Positions 1 through 13,220 of a stretch of 64,000 nucleotides of DNA are shown here, one piece after another (positions within the stretch are counted from its first letter, which is position 1; each line of letters opens with the position of its first letter). Under the pieces are notes generated by a model. That model worked only from the letters and a program-made list of their open reading frames with translations, was not told the origin of the DNA and searched no databases. The DNA comes from Vigna angularis (lineage: Eukaryota > Streptophyta > Magnoliopsida > Fabales > Fabaceae). A program made the translations under genes and the position numbers. The DNA is taken from assembly GCF_016808095.1 (NCBI RefSeq), contig NC_068972.1, positions 9,294,001 through 9,358,000 on the forward strand. Reading direction: 5' to 3'.

Positions 1-1020
1 AAAATCTTAAAAATATTAGAACTAACACGTAGCATAAACAAAGTCAACAATTAATGTAAATATAACAAAAATGACCTAATTTAGTCATTTTATCAAAAAA
101 AATATATGACTTAGTTGAAAAAAATAAAAAGGATAATTAAAACGAATATTATGACCAAATAAAAATTTTAACCCAAAAATAAAGAGAAAGTGGAAAGATA
201 GAGATCACCCTCCCTTCATTTTCTTCTTCTGCATTCACATTACATTCTTCCTTCTTATCTTTCTCAAATTTCATCTTTTACGAAAATTGGTCATACCATT
301 AAACAATAAAGTGTTAAGGAGCATTTTAAATTGATTAAATTTTAAATTAGAGTAAGTTTTATTTAATCTATAAAATCATTGTTCTTTAGTTTTCATATTG
401 TATTAGTCATTAGAAAAGTGATTTTTTAAGCTTATTCTACCATATACTGATTTTTTTGTTTTGCTTGACACTTTATACAAAGTCTTTAATTGGGAGTAAC
501 TCAAGTAATTGAAATGTGGAGCTTTAACTTTGGAAAACTACTTTTAAGGTAAGAAAAACTAGAAAAACTGATAGTGTTGGGTGCCACCTAGAACCTCATT
601 ATAAGGAGTTGTCTATTTTATCTTCCTTGGACGAGGTGTATGGCTCATTGGGAGAGCTCAACTCCAGGAGTTTCTTACCAGGTGAGCACATAAGCTAGTT
701 GAGTGAGCAAAATCTCTGGCTAAGTCAAACCATATATTTCAAGAACTTTAAAAATGTGTTTTATTTATATTTTTGAAGATATAAATATATTTGAATGAAT
801 GTTTGATAAAAAATCTTGTTATAAATACTTTTAAAGGCTAAATGACTATATCATTACTTTTCACTATTTTGAATATATTTGATTGAAATATTATAATTGA
901 ATGTTATATTAATATAATGGAAAATAAATGATGAATTATTAACAATTAAATTGAAATTAAAAATATACCATTGATGTTATGTTATGAGTTTGGATTGAGA
1001 TAAGATAAAATACATGATAA
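1..1020. other. AT-rich intergenic DNA
   Basis: No conserved coding frame, RNA gene or transposon terminus was recognised in this stretch. It is AT-rich with many stop codons in all frames. Confidence 0.6.
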
Positions 1021-1021
1021 A

Positions 1022-1666
1022 TAGTGCTGTCAAAATGAGTTGTAATTCGCGAGTTAACCCAGCCTACCATGGGTTTGAAAAAAATGTAATCTTTTTATGG
1101 GGGCTAGTTTTCAACTCGGTTTACTTAGAATCTGCCTCATCAACCCACCTAATTTAATTAAATTATTTATTATTTTGTGTTTCAATATCATTAGTTAACA
1201 TTTATTTATTATATTGTAAATAGTGATAAAGAAGAAGATGTTTCAAGAGAGAAAAATATTATAGATTTATCTATTCAAGACTCTAATATTATAAATGGAT
1301 AAGTGATATAAAAATTATCAATATTAAAAACTTATTTGTTCGCCTTTTGTACATGTTTTTGGATTACACTTGGATTGTATGATACTTTTTTTATTTTATT
1401 TTGAATTGTATTTGGAGTTTAACATCATTTTAGAGTGAAATTTATTTAAATTTGAATTAAAAAAATTGTAATTTTTTTATTTTAAGAAAAACTTATAATT
1501 AAATGAGTAAAGTCAACCCATTAGACCCACCAATCCGTGGTGTGTTTGGTCGGGTTTAAATTTTTTCAGCTCGCTAATAAGTGAGCTGTGTTGAATTGAC
1601 TTATTAAGTGACCAACCCGTGGTGGACCGAACCGAGTCGAGCCGGGTTACCCATTTTGATAGGTGT
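1022..1666. mobile_element. Non-autonomous hAT-like element, copy 1
   Basis: The left end reads GTGCTGTCAAAATGAG and the right end CCATTTTGATAGGTG, which are imperfect inverted repeats of the common plant type with a TCAAAATGGG core. The interior is rich in AACCC and GGGTT words and has no transposase frame. A related copy lies at 62542-63354 and shares the internal block around AAGATGTTTCAAGAGAG. The flanks TGATAAAT and TTGTAAAT agree at 6 of 8 positions, which may be an eroded 8-bp target duplication. The hAT assignment rests on terminus style and is an inference. Confidence 0.55.
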
Positions 1667-1911
1667 GGATGTTGTAAATATTTTTACTCATAAATCATCA
1701 TATGAAGTGACTAGTATATTGATGTGATTTTAAGTGGTATATTTAATTTATATTTTTTAGACTTATTTCCAGTATATTATTTTTAAAATATTTTAATAAT
1801 TTTTAAAAAGTTTTAAAAATATTTAAATAATATTTTAATTTTATGATTTAATATTTTATTCAAAATTTAGAATATTAAATTTTGTTATATAGATAATTCC
1901 GTTTAAAATAT

Positions 1912-4717
1912 TGTAAGGTCTTGGAAAACTGTATGGGCTAGGGGGCCCTATTTTTCTGAGGCAGCCAGGCCCAAAGGGCCAAAGGCACCATGACCTTGGA
2001 AGGGGTTCCTTCATTTTCCCAACTCTGAACTAATTTTCAGTTTTCCTTTCTCTCTCTAAACTCAGTTTTTCTCCTTCCTTTTTCTGCCTTCTCTTTACCC
2101 TTACACTCATTTGAACCGTTGCATTTCCCATTAGGTGGTGTTCTTTCGCTCACGGAGTTGAGAGCTTCCCTTCTATCCGATTAGATTTTCATTTGGACGG
2201 GTAGGTCAAATTCTCCACTCTTCTTGACCTTAGGGCATGCAACTTTACAGGTTGCGTGGAGCTCATTTTGATTCTCTGTCTATTCTAGCTCTAAGAGTTG
2301 TTTTCATCACCATTTAGGTGGTTGTAGGACACTGTTTGGGTTCTCTCTGTGAAGGCGCTATTAGGGCACTCTAGTTGGTTGTACTGCTCAACTTCAAGGT
2401 AAGGGGAGTTAGACATTTCTTTTCTGATTTTATTGTATGAGGTGTGTGTGTTGAAATCTGAACTGTTGTGCTGTTTAAGTTGAGTTTCTAAGTTTGAATG
2501 TATGGAATGATATGTGCTGACATGTTCTTATGTGAAGCTGCAAATTTATATTATATGACACTGCCTTGTATGTGAATGTTGTATGAACCATGAATTGATG
2601 TTGTGACTGATTTTAAGGATTTAACATATGGTGGTGATTAAATATGGTAGAGAGTGTTAATACTGTTATGATGGTCATTTTGGAAGGGACTAAGTAAACT
2701 GAGGTAGAAATTCTAGTCACTATGATTGAGAGCGTGATTGAAGTACTGAGATAGTATAGAGAGGTAAATTGGGACAGGTTGAGAGTACTGTGTTGGTAGG
2801 ATAGAAGAATCTTAAAAACCTGAGTTGGCACATCCCTGATCATAGAGCAGCCCTGGCCTGGTCCAGTCAGTTGTGACTAGTCATATGTGCTGGCATCGAA
2901 GGTGAGACTGATGCGTTCAGACATCTGATTCTTCTCCGATGACCAATTGGGTTAGGAAGATGTGGTTGAGGTGGAAAATCCTGTGTTAGTCTTGTTAGAG
3001 GAGTAAAAGGTTGAGAGAGTATTGTTTTTGGTCCTTTGAGAGGAACTGAGGTAGGGAGTTTGAGCATAGGTGGTCTTAAGTGCAATTGGACAGTGAGGCT
3101 AGCTTGTATGAGTCAATTAGAACATGTTAGGATCATAAAAATGAGTAAAGTCATGTTCAAAATGTTAGAATCAAAATTGGGTCCCTGGATTAATGAACTG
3201 AGAAATTTAAGTTGAAAACTTGATAGTAATCACTTTAGAATCATGCTAAGAACGTTTATAATCATCTAGAAAAGTTTAATTAGGTGTGACACAAGAATTA
3301 GGAGGGTTAGAAGTTGGGGAAAATAACTAAAATTGGTAAAGGATGTGTGAGTTGCATAATTATGCAGAATCTGCGTCATGCAGATTATGCAGACTCGCTA
3401 TGCGAGCTGTCTCGGATAACGAGTCCCTGTAGAGGGTGCTCTCTGCTTTGGTAATTCGTTGTGCGAGCTGGTGCGCTATGCGAATTACCAGAGGGTGATG
3501 CTCACTGTTTATGGACTCGTCATGGCGAATCCTGTCACTATGCGACTGGTGGTGGTCTGGGATCACTGCCCATTTAATTCGAAGGGCAAGTGGGGCGCAT
3601 AACGAGAACTTTGGGGAGGTTGGTCTCTGTCTGGATTCCCGCATAGCGGCCTGGGTGCGCTATGCGAGAGGGTTGAAGTCTGATGCATGTTGCGACTTAA
3701 TTCACTATGCGAACTAAGGTGCACTGTGCAAGATCCTTCTGTCTCGCCTTGCGAATAGGATGCGTTGTGCGACTCCTGTTGGGTCAAGTCTCTTCTTTTG
3801 ATATCTTTGATTGGATCAATTGCTTGGAATGCATAGTATGATGTGATTTATGTGGGAAGTATGTGAATGTATGGGATATGTTGGATTCACTGTGATAATA
3901 TGATGGTTTATGATCATTCATGCCTTGGGTTAAGTTTCAAAGTGACAGTATGGTTCATGGACGTAATTCCATGATCCTCAAGGAGAGGATACATGGTGGT
4001 GCCCTGGTGATGTATGGAATGATTGCATGGTAGCTCAGTCTTGGGGGTTTTCCTGATGCTCCAATGGTCTTTCGTTCTCAAGTAGAGAGGATTGATCCAT
4101 GTGGTGAGGAGTAGCAGGAGGTCCTAGTCTTGGAGGCTTCCAGTATGCTCCAAGGCGTGGAACGGACTAACCTCGTGAGTGTGGTAGGGTGGAACCCATT
4201 GGCAACGGCTTTGCAAAGCAGTAGAGGCCACCACGAGTGCATAACCCGCCATAGCTCGGTAATCATTCCGGTCCGGACGAGTCGGTCTCTAAAGCAATGG
4301 GTCATTGTAATGTCAATGTACTATGTTTGAGTGACTTTTGCATGTCGTGTGTGATTGAATAACATGATTTTTATATCTAGCTCACCCTTGCTTGTTTGTA
4401 TTGCTTGTGTATGTTTTCCTTTTGCGATGATCATCCACTTGGATGGGAGCAGATGGCGAGGAGGTTCCTTTGGAGACAGCTTTAGAAGCCGAGAACGATG
4501 CTGCTGCCTAGTCTCCTAGAATGTTATTAGTTTGATTGGCTATTCTAAAATACTAATTCTCATCTCAGCTTATATTTTATCTCTTTTTGGAATTTAAGCT
4601 TATATTCTGAAGTTACTTAGAGGATGACTATAATCCTATTTACTCTCAACTGCTTTCCTATATTATGCATGTGGACGTCTTTATTATATATGCTATCTAT
4701 ATAATTGGGATGTCACA
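1912..4717 (+). mobile_element. Solo LTR A of a large LTR retrotransposon family
   Basis: The element begins TGTAAGGTCTTGG and ends GGGATGTCACA, so it has TG...CA borders. It is flanked on both sides by AATAT (1907-1911 and 4718-4722), a 5-bp target duplication as left by retroviral-type integrase. No second LTR or pol frame is present between the borders. A relative, 59325-62246, has the same borders, and a third, 52067-54946, sits next to a polypurine tract, which shows that the unit is an LTR. Blocks shared with the relatives include the region after 2399 (GTAAGGGGAG), 2815-2905, 4101-4310 and 4363-4460. The middle (about 3355-3775) is a private module rich in TATGCGA words. The open frames inside are not conserved and are not taken as genes. 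Confidence 0.85.
3355..3775. repeat. TATGCGA-rich module within solo LTR A
   Basis: CTATGCGA or close variants (ATAACGAG, CTTGCGAA, TGTGCGAC) recur at irregular spacing. The segment is less AT-rich than its surroundings. It occupies the place where LTR B carries ATAATCGATTAT palindromes and LTR C carries GGACGAACGCTC units. Confidence 0.7.
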
Positions 4718-4722
4718 AATAT

Positions 4723-6678
4723 CCTATAGTTTTATTATAAATAAATTATTATAACAAAATCATCTAATTTTAATTCATGCTATATTCAAGAATTACTTCT
4801 ACTTCTACCATTATTTGTTAATGTCAAACGAATAATTATTTTTAGTGAAATCCATACATGATGATCTTCGTTGAATATAAAATTAGAATTTTTTTTTATA
4901 TGAAACTTTAATATATTTTAGTTTAAAAACTTTAAAAATAGTGAATATAATTATATTATTTTACGTTAATTTTTTTTACGTATTAAGACTTTTTTCCATT
5001 CAAATAAAAAGATATAAAATAAATTTCATACATTAAACAAATTTAACATAATTAAATAAAAAAAAATTATACCTCTTATTTTTAAAATTTAGAAACCACA
5101 ATATATTAAATTTTATTCATTTCAATTTTACCCTATTTATAACCATATCACATTAATTATAACTATAATGGTTAATGTGGTTTGTTACAATCAGTTTGTA
5201 TAATGGTTTAATTTCCGGAATGTAAAATTAATAATTGTTCGAGCTTATCCTATAATAGGTATAAACTAACAAATCCTCACAGACCAATAAAAAATTGACG
5301 ACTCGTTTGTATAGTAAAACTAAATTTTAATTAAATTGGTTAGAAGATGATGAACTGGTCAAAAGTTTAAAAAATATCAAAACTGATCTATACTAAGTCA
5401 ATACAAATATTTTTAAAATATTTGATGGTAAAAAAATCGAGTAAATTATTAATACAATTTGATTTGTTCTCTAAAAATAGAAAATTTACAGTATTTATAT
5501 GTTTTTAAGAAACTAATGGTTAGATAATATTATCTGGTTGTTGAAGCTTAAACTTTATGATTATAAATTTTGTATATACTTTAATGTTTTAAACTTATAA
5601 ATTTTATTTTTCTAATTACAATATTACTGAATTATATTTTTATGTTTCTTTAAAACTATTCAGTTATTATCATCACATGATAACGATTTAACCGTCATAA
5701 TTTTTAAATCAGTTAATGTACTCTTTCTAAGTAAAGATGATGAATAACCAAATAATATTTTCTAAACAATTGGAAATATTTTTAATGTAGAAATCATATT
5801 CAACTCGTAAGTTTGAAGACCTAAATTTTAATGAAATTTTCATCAAACTAAGTTTACGTGGAATGAAAAATCTAAAAATTAAGATAATTTTAAATAAAAC
5901 TCTGAATCTTGAAACTAAAAAAATGATCTTAAATTTTAACAAAATACAGTACATTAATTTATAAGTTATTGGAAGTATAAACGTAAACAAATGAAAAAAA
6001 AATACTTTCATAAATTCATAGTAAAATTGAATTATTTTTAAATAATAAATAAAACCTGCTTAAATTAATACAATTAGTCATGATAACACCTTTATACAAA
6101 GAGCTGCTAAATAATCCAAAAGTCAGTGTGAAAAAGATAAGATATGATGTCACCAACAGTCACAAACAGCAAATGATGGAATTTCAAGAAAAGACAGCAT
6201 GCCTATGAATAGCGGCGCCGGTTATTCCCATATTAGCCCAATCTGTTATTAATTTATTCCCATATTGGCCCAATACTTATATATTATTATATTATCGATA
6301 GATTATAATAAAAATATCCATAACAATATTTCCTTTTTTTTTAATATATTTCTATTTTATGTATATTTCACTTTCTACCTATATTAACGTTTTTTTATAA
6401 TATAATCTCAAACAACCTATTTTAACCCACAATATATATATTTTTATTTTGTAAATTGAATTTTATGTTTTATTTTTTTATCACCAATAATAAATATCTT
6501 TATATTAGTTGAGATTTATGTGAAACATATTATATTTGATATATTTAAAATATTTTATTTATCCAAAATGATTTCTTGTGGTAAAATTTAATCTTATAAT
6601 AAATTTTATCGTGCTTGTTTATTAATTTTGAAAGTAAAAACTACTGATATTATTTAAATTAAGTTAATATAATTATAC
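4723..6678. other. AT-rich intergenic DNA upstream of the OTU gene
   Basis: There is no recognisable coding frame. A short direct repeat (TTATTCCCATATT followed by AGCCCAAT or GGCCCAAT) lies at about 6222-6273. The GGCCCAAT word resembles promoter elements of plant housekeeping genes, but its role here is not shown. Confidence 0.5.
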
Positions 6679-6688
6679 TATAAATAGA
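6679..6688 (+). promoter_or_regulatory. Putative TATA box of the OTU gene
   Basis: CTATAAATAG matches the plant TATA consensus. It lies upstream of a pyrimidine-rich leader (from about 6715) that leads through candidate leader introns to the start codon at 7544. The exact transcription start cannot be read from sequence. Confidence 0.5.
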
Positions 6689-6699
6689 AAACTACTTAT

Positions 6700-7543
6700 G
6701 AGGTTGCAGGGTTAAGGTAACAAGTTTTTGTTGCTTGGTTACTCTGATATTCTGCATTTTATTGTCCTGTTTTCTTCAGCATTCAACAAACCTTTCACGC
6801 TCTCCATCTCCATTCCCATCCCTTTTTTTCAATACCTATTCCCTGTCAGTTCTTTGTTTTCTTTTTTGCAAGGTTTGTCTCTATTTTTTCTGTTCTCTCT
6901 TCCTCGCGATTTTATTTATAAGTGTTTTTCTCTTTTCCCCCTCTTTTTGGGTGATCGGGTATTTTTTAATCTGGATAAGGTATTAGGGTTTTTCTTTAAT
7001 GATTCTAGGTTTTCGCTTTGGAATTCTGATGCATTGGGAGTGCAAATCAAGGGTTCTCTTTTTCTTTTGCATGCTAAATTTTCATCTTTTAGCATCTTTC
7101 TTGACGTTAAACTAGCCTTCTAGTGGGCGTAATGGTGGATGATATCCCAATTTTCCTCTCTTGTGGCTTTTTGGATTAGATTGAGCATTTTCTGGAGTAG
7201 GTGGAAACTGGTTTGGTGTGATGCTTCTGATCTAAGTTTTTTTTTATGGCGGATTTGATGAATGATAATACATTTGTACTTTTCATTATTTTCATTATGA
7301 ATTGTGTTTTAATAGTCAGACAAAAAGAATATCATCTAATCATATTATTCTTTTTAGCCCTTGCGTAAAATTGGTTGTATTTATTTCACTATGATATGCA
7401 TCACACGTATTAAAGCGGGGGGTCATCCTACACATTTTTACTATCAACCTTTATATATTTTCAGCAATTGAACTCTTCAGAGGCATACAGGTAAAGCAAG
7501 TTACTTTCTGGAGTAGTTAGAGTTACATGTGTTTTGTGGGCAG
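6700..7543 (+). other. 5' leader and leader introns of the OTU gene
   Basis: The base directly before the ATG at 7544 completes a good acceptor (GTGGGCAG). A 26-nt candidate leader exon at 7465-7490 is bounded by TTTTCAG and GTAAAG. A candidate first donor is GCAAG|GTTTGTC near 6871. The 131-aa open frame at 6728-7123 falls in this leader or intron, is not conserved in character and is not called a gene. Confidence 0.5.
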
Positions 7544-10500
7544 ATGGCGACACATGACATGGATCCTGATGTTGTTCGCTGGGGTCTTCACCTTCTAGAT
7601 GTTTGCACGCTTTCCCATCATGGTTCGCCTAGTATTCTTACCCAGTATGATCCTGATTTTAGTCGAGTTGAATATGTCAGAGAAGGATTCTGTCAGCATG
7701 AGTATGTGGAGAATGACGAGGCTGTTGCACGAGCTTATCAAGAAGAATTATCACAACTTGACTCCATGGGAGCTTCTGGGACACCCAGTTATCAGAATGA
7801 GGGAATGCAAGGATCTGTCTATACACAAGATTGGCCTCATTCTTCAAATGGAAACTATAATTACGGTAGAAAGTTGCTTTCTGAATTAGTTTTTTGTTTT
7901 TTTAGTTGTGTTTTGTTTTATTTTTTATGTAATACATTTTCTAAACCTGTCGAGATAAATTTGTCACTATTTAGGAAACGAGTCTTGTCAGAACTCTGTA
8001 GATGAGTCATCGTACAATATGAAAGATGTGGAGAATTATGGTCCAAGTGAAAGGGGAAATGATATGCATGACATTCATGTTTTTGGTTCCTCTGGGTCAG
8101 GAGAGGTACCTGTTGCTAGAGATGATGTCTGGGATTCATTGGAAATATCAGACGAATCTTCTCTTGATGGCGAAGTTGGCAAAAGATTATACCAGATGGT
8201 TCCCATCCCCGTAAGTGTAGCTCTAGTCCATCCACTTAATTTTGTTTTATGGTCATGATGTATATCTTCTACTATTTGTTGATATAAATGTTGGAACAGA
8301 TTGATACTAATTAATGCTCAGATCATGAGAAACAAAATTCAATGTATAACAATTATGTGTCACCCTTTACACTGTAATATTAAACGTGACGCTGAAGCTT
8401 CATAATTATAATTTAGACACACTAGAACAGAATAATCAATTATGAGCAATAAGGGTACAATTGTGGGGTGGCAGAACAGAGCTCCTGTGGCATTCATCAT
8501 GGAGTGCCTGGCTGTTGCTGCCCTCACGACACAATTCACAAAAAATCACTGCAATTTGTGGGCTATGCCACCGCACCTTTTTTTGCACTGTCCCTGGACA
8601 GTCTACGTGATCGGCTTCTGCTTAGCAACCTTTGTTCTGCATCTGTTGTACAACTTCTAGTGTGACAAAAATGGTTGGGGTGAAGTTGTGGGCTGATGGA
8701 AGAAAGAGGCTAAGTTCTTTTTCTTGCGTGAGGATGTGACAACTAATGGGAGAAAATAGAAAGAGGCTTTTTTTTTTGTTTATTGGGTGAGAAAGGGTGT
8801 TGGGTCTAATCCTCATATTGGCCCACTCTCCACCTCAAGCAGTCCGTCAATCTGAGACGATTTTCTTGCTGTTTTATTTATTTATTATTAATCATATACT
8901 GTACTATTATAGTTTATAATACTCTAAGGTACTCTAAAATTTAAAATGAACGTGAATACATAATTTTAATATGTATATTATGAGAGAAACAAATATTTAT
9001 ACTGAGTTGAATATAATGAAAATTATATATGAGATTAATTCTTTTGTATTGAATGTACACATAGGATCCTCTATTTATAATAAAAGAAATATGGACTAAG
9101 CCTAATAGAAAAAAATATGTAGCATATATGTACATAGTCTATAAATGTAGAATTACTATAATCATAAGAGTTTCTATAGTTTATAAAAGTGGCTGCTATA
9201 TCTGTGCTGTTATCTGCTTTTGACGGCTATGTACAAGACTAAAGTGTGATACGTTATCAATATTACTATCTAGATATAGATTTCTGCTTTAAATAACACT
9301 TTATGCGCTTACTTCCCTTGCTCATGTTTGCAGCATATTCCTAAAACCAATGAAAAAATACCATCTGATGACGAAGAGACATCAGATCATCAAAGGCTTC
9401 TAGACAGGTCTTCATTTTATGTTTTTATATCTGTTGGCTTAAGTAGTTTTCCATATAGAAGTGTAATTCTGTACAATTATTAGAAGAGAACTCCCTAGCA
9501 CCAACACACATGCATTACAAAAAACTGTCTTAGTCCGCCCTGTGTATCTTTAATGAGATGTGAGGATAATTGATCCCCAAGAGTTGAAAATAAAAAGTAA
9601 CAGGGAAACAGAAAACTGGTATTACAGAAATGTTGACCAGTTGCTTTGTGTAATAGAGATGTTTCCTCTTTTAAAATATCAAGCATTCCGAGTGGAGGGA
9701 CAAAAGTATTACTCATAAAAAAAGGTCCAAGTATACCTTATCAACTGTAGTTTTGATGCTTAGAGAGAAGAGGAATCAACCATTAAATCACCCCATGTGT
9801 TTTGTGATGAAGCTTCTGAATAATGTTGTGCTTTCATGATTTAGTTTCTACAGAAACAAAATTTTCTTGGCCTAAACATTTTCCCATTTCAAGAAGGTCT
9901 GAAATGTAAAACTCAACCAACATGATTTCTTATCAGATCTCCCACATGTGCCTGTGGGGAAGACCTCCGTAATATTCTTTATCCTTTAGTCCAAATCCAT
10001 CGGAATAAGAAAGAGTTTGAGGGGAATATTGGACAAGTGAGGTCGAATTAGTCAAATAGAAGAAAAATTGTTCTATCTACCTCTTTCTCCTTTTTATTTC
10101 TCCTTCAGTTTGCATTTAAATTTGAGCAAAACGTATGCCTTATCTTTGTCTTTTTGTTATTGAGCATTTATCTAAATTTAAGAATTTGGTCTTAGATTGC
10201 AGTTATATGATCTGATTGAGAATAAGGTTCAAGGAGATGGTAACTGCCAGGTTGGTTCTTTATCCTTATTATTGGTATGTAGTTCAATTGCTGCATTTGA
10301 AAATTTATCTCTTCCTGCTATAGAATTTGTAAGTTTATTATGAGAAAAGCGTATTTAGACTTTGGTGCTGTATCTTGTGAAAATAGGGTTGGCAACATGG
10401 TGGGTTTGGCACCTCCCAAACTATGCACCCTACTTATGCCTTTTCATTGCATGGTAGTTATGGAAAAGCCTGAACCTGCCTACTCCTATGACTCCTTCGA

Positions 10501-13093
10501 AAGCTTCTAACATCTATGTATACCAATAGCCTTATCACAATCTTTAAGAAGTAATAGGCAATCCAGAATTTGATGGAATCCAGTGAAAATGTGTCAAGAT
10601 TTGGAGGGGTTGTTGGATAAAAACATTGATGGGAATCACACTTGATAATAATGGCAGCAACTCATTCTGGAAAAATATTGGCTAAACTTTTTTGTTATGT
10701 AAGTAGACATGGGAGTATTTCCAAATTCCACCACCTCTATTTAAAATTTAAGTAATAACCTAAGTTACCAGTGACAAAATTAACTTGATGTATAGTGTGT
10801 GGTGCATTTACTAGTGGCTTGAATTAAAAGTGTTTTAGTTTCTTTAGATTTTAAATTGGTCCATGATTATTTTAAAGTTCTGTGCATTATTCATAAATAG
10901 GATTAGAAATAGACTAATTTCTATACTGGTGGATCGCATGGTTAGTTGATTGTGTAAAACTTTTTCCATACTGAAGTTAATCAGTATTAAATCCTTTTTC
11001 CATTGTTATTATGTAGGTTATCACTCATTTGTTTCATCATTTGTGTTGATTTTGTCTGTCACTGCCATTTAACAATTTTGTTATTTTGGTAGTGGAGTAT
11101 TTGTTGGAATTTTTACAGTTATATAACCTAACATTTTGAATTTTCTAAATATAATTTTTATGAGCATTACTACATGTCAGTGAATCATTAAATTTCATTC
11201 TCATTAGTCATAATACTCTTTCAATGGAAAATGCACCTTATTGGAGTCATATTATTTCAGTTCCGTTCTTTGTCAGACCAGCTCTATCGATCTCCAGACC
11301 ATCACCAATTTGTGCGGGAGCAGATTATTCAACAGGTTCATATGTGTATCTTGTATTGCCTCTTGAGTGCACTGCCGTATATTCATTGGTATTCATACAT
11401 TACTTATTTGTGTCCTTTGTCAGCTCAAATCTTCCCCAGATCTGTATTCTGGTTATGTTCCCATGGGTTATAGTGATTATTTGAAGAAGATGAGCAAGTA
11501 TGTTCTTATTTCTCATCATGCCATCTTATTTTTGTTGGTGTGGCTTCATTAGATTATGTGTTTACTGATAGCTTTCTGTGTGGATGTACCAGGAGTGGTG
11601 AATGGGGTGATCATGTCACATTGCAGGCGGCTGCAGATTGGGTACGAGAAAATAAATGGTTTCCATTTTATTTTGCCTCCCATATAATACTTTTCTTCCT
11701 TTTTTTATTGTCTATGCTGTCTAATGCCTTTGCAAACGTAGTTGAAATTTCAAAGTGGAAAATCTTTCCGAATGTATTAGTTAAACAAAATAATACTGGT
11801 TTTTTGGGCATTTATTTTGTTAAAAAGTTCAGAGAGAAATAAGGGAAGAGTTTCTGTATCCTCAGGTACAATGAATTAGCCAACTTACAATAGGTGAAAG
11901 ACAAGCTGTATATATTTGTCTAACTCTCGGAGTTTAATAAACTATAACATATTAACAGGTTATAACAGTACAGCTGTCACGAGGCCTAAACATAAAATAA
12001 CTAGTACTGGAAATAGTTTACAAAGTAAAATACTACTGTTACTTTTAAAGTTCAAATGTTTCAAGCTATTATTTTATTTCATCACTGTTTTATCCAAGGT
12101 TTTAAATGATTTGAATTATAATCTTTATATTTAATGAAAAATGATTTGGGGGTTTAAAACTGCCATAAAGGTCGGGAGCTAAGAGAGCTTTGTCCCCTTA
12201 ACTGAGTCTGCCCATCTTGACTGAAATCAGTCAAAGTACAAGGTCGCTTCAGGATACCAAAGTTCTAGGACTAAATATGAAAGTGGTTATGAATGGTGAT
12301 ATTTACTTTCCAAATTTGTTGATGTAAAATTTTGTAGTTATATTATTGTTTTGGAGATCTATTGCTTGCATTCCGTAGGAGTTATGAACAAAATGAGTAT
12401 CCTGGGTAGAATTTAAACAGTATATCATATGTTTGAAATGGTGTATAAAATCTGATAACCATTTTGTTGATTTATTCTCATTTATCTTTGTGACTGATAT
12501 GGTAATTTCTGATATGTCCTTTCAGTATGGTGTCAAAATTCTTGTTATTACATCTTTTAAGGACACGTGTTACATAGAGATTCTTCCACAGATACAGAAG
12601 TCTGGAAGAGGTAAGATTGTATTAGCACTTGTTTAGTATATGTATATATGTCTGTGCATGTGAGTGACAGAATAATTTGACAACTAATTCTTAAAGAACT
12701 AATGTGGTGATGCACATAACTTTGGAAAACCAACTTGTTGGTTACTTACATTATCATGGAGAAGGGTTACGAAATAATTGTAATGAGAAGATATTGGTGT
12801 GGTACTGTTGAAGGAAATAAAAAATGATACTCAAGGTCTTTTAGATATATACAAAGAACATCACTTGAAGCACCCATGTGGAAAGTTGATTGCATGGTTT
12901 TAAGTCATGCGAAAATGGGGAGAGAGAAACTAAGAAGAAATTGGAAGAATTTGTTTAAGATGGATTTCATGGGGCATTATATCTCTAAGTATTTTGGTTC
13001 TTAACCGAGTAGAATGATGTTCTTTTTATTTATGTACCCGACCTTACCAAGGGATATAAGGTTTTTGTTGTATAATGGCCAACAGCCATTGGT

Positions 13094-13174
<81 letters not shown>

Positions 13175-13189
13175 GTATATATATATATG

Positions 13190-13220
<31 letters not shown>

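Noticed and set aside
3360..3644. 94-codon minus-strand frame and overlapping + frame in LTR A
   Set aside because: Both cross the TATGCGA-rich module, which is not shared with the other LTR copies.
6728..7123. 131-codon frame before the OTU gene
   Set aside because: It is Phe/Leu/Ser-rich, as expected from pyrimidine-rich leader and intron sequence, and the conserved protein starts at 7544 after a good acceptor.
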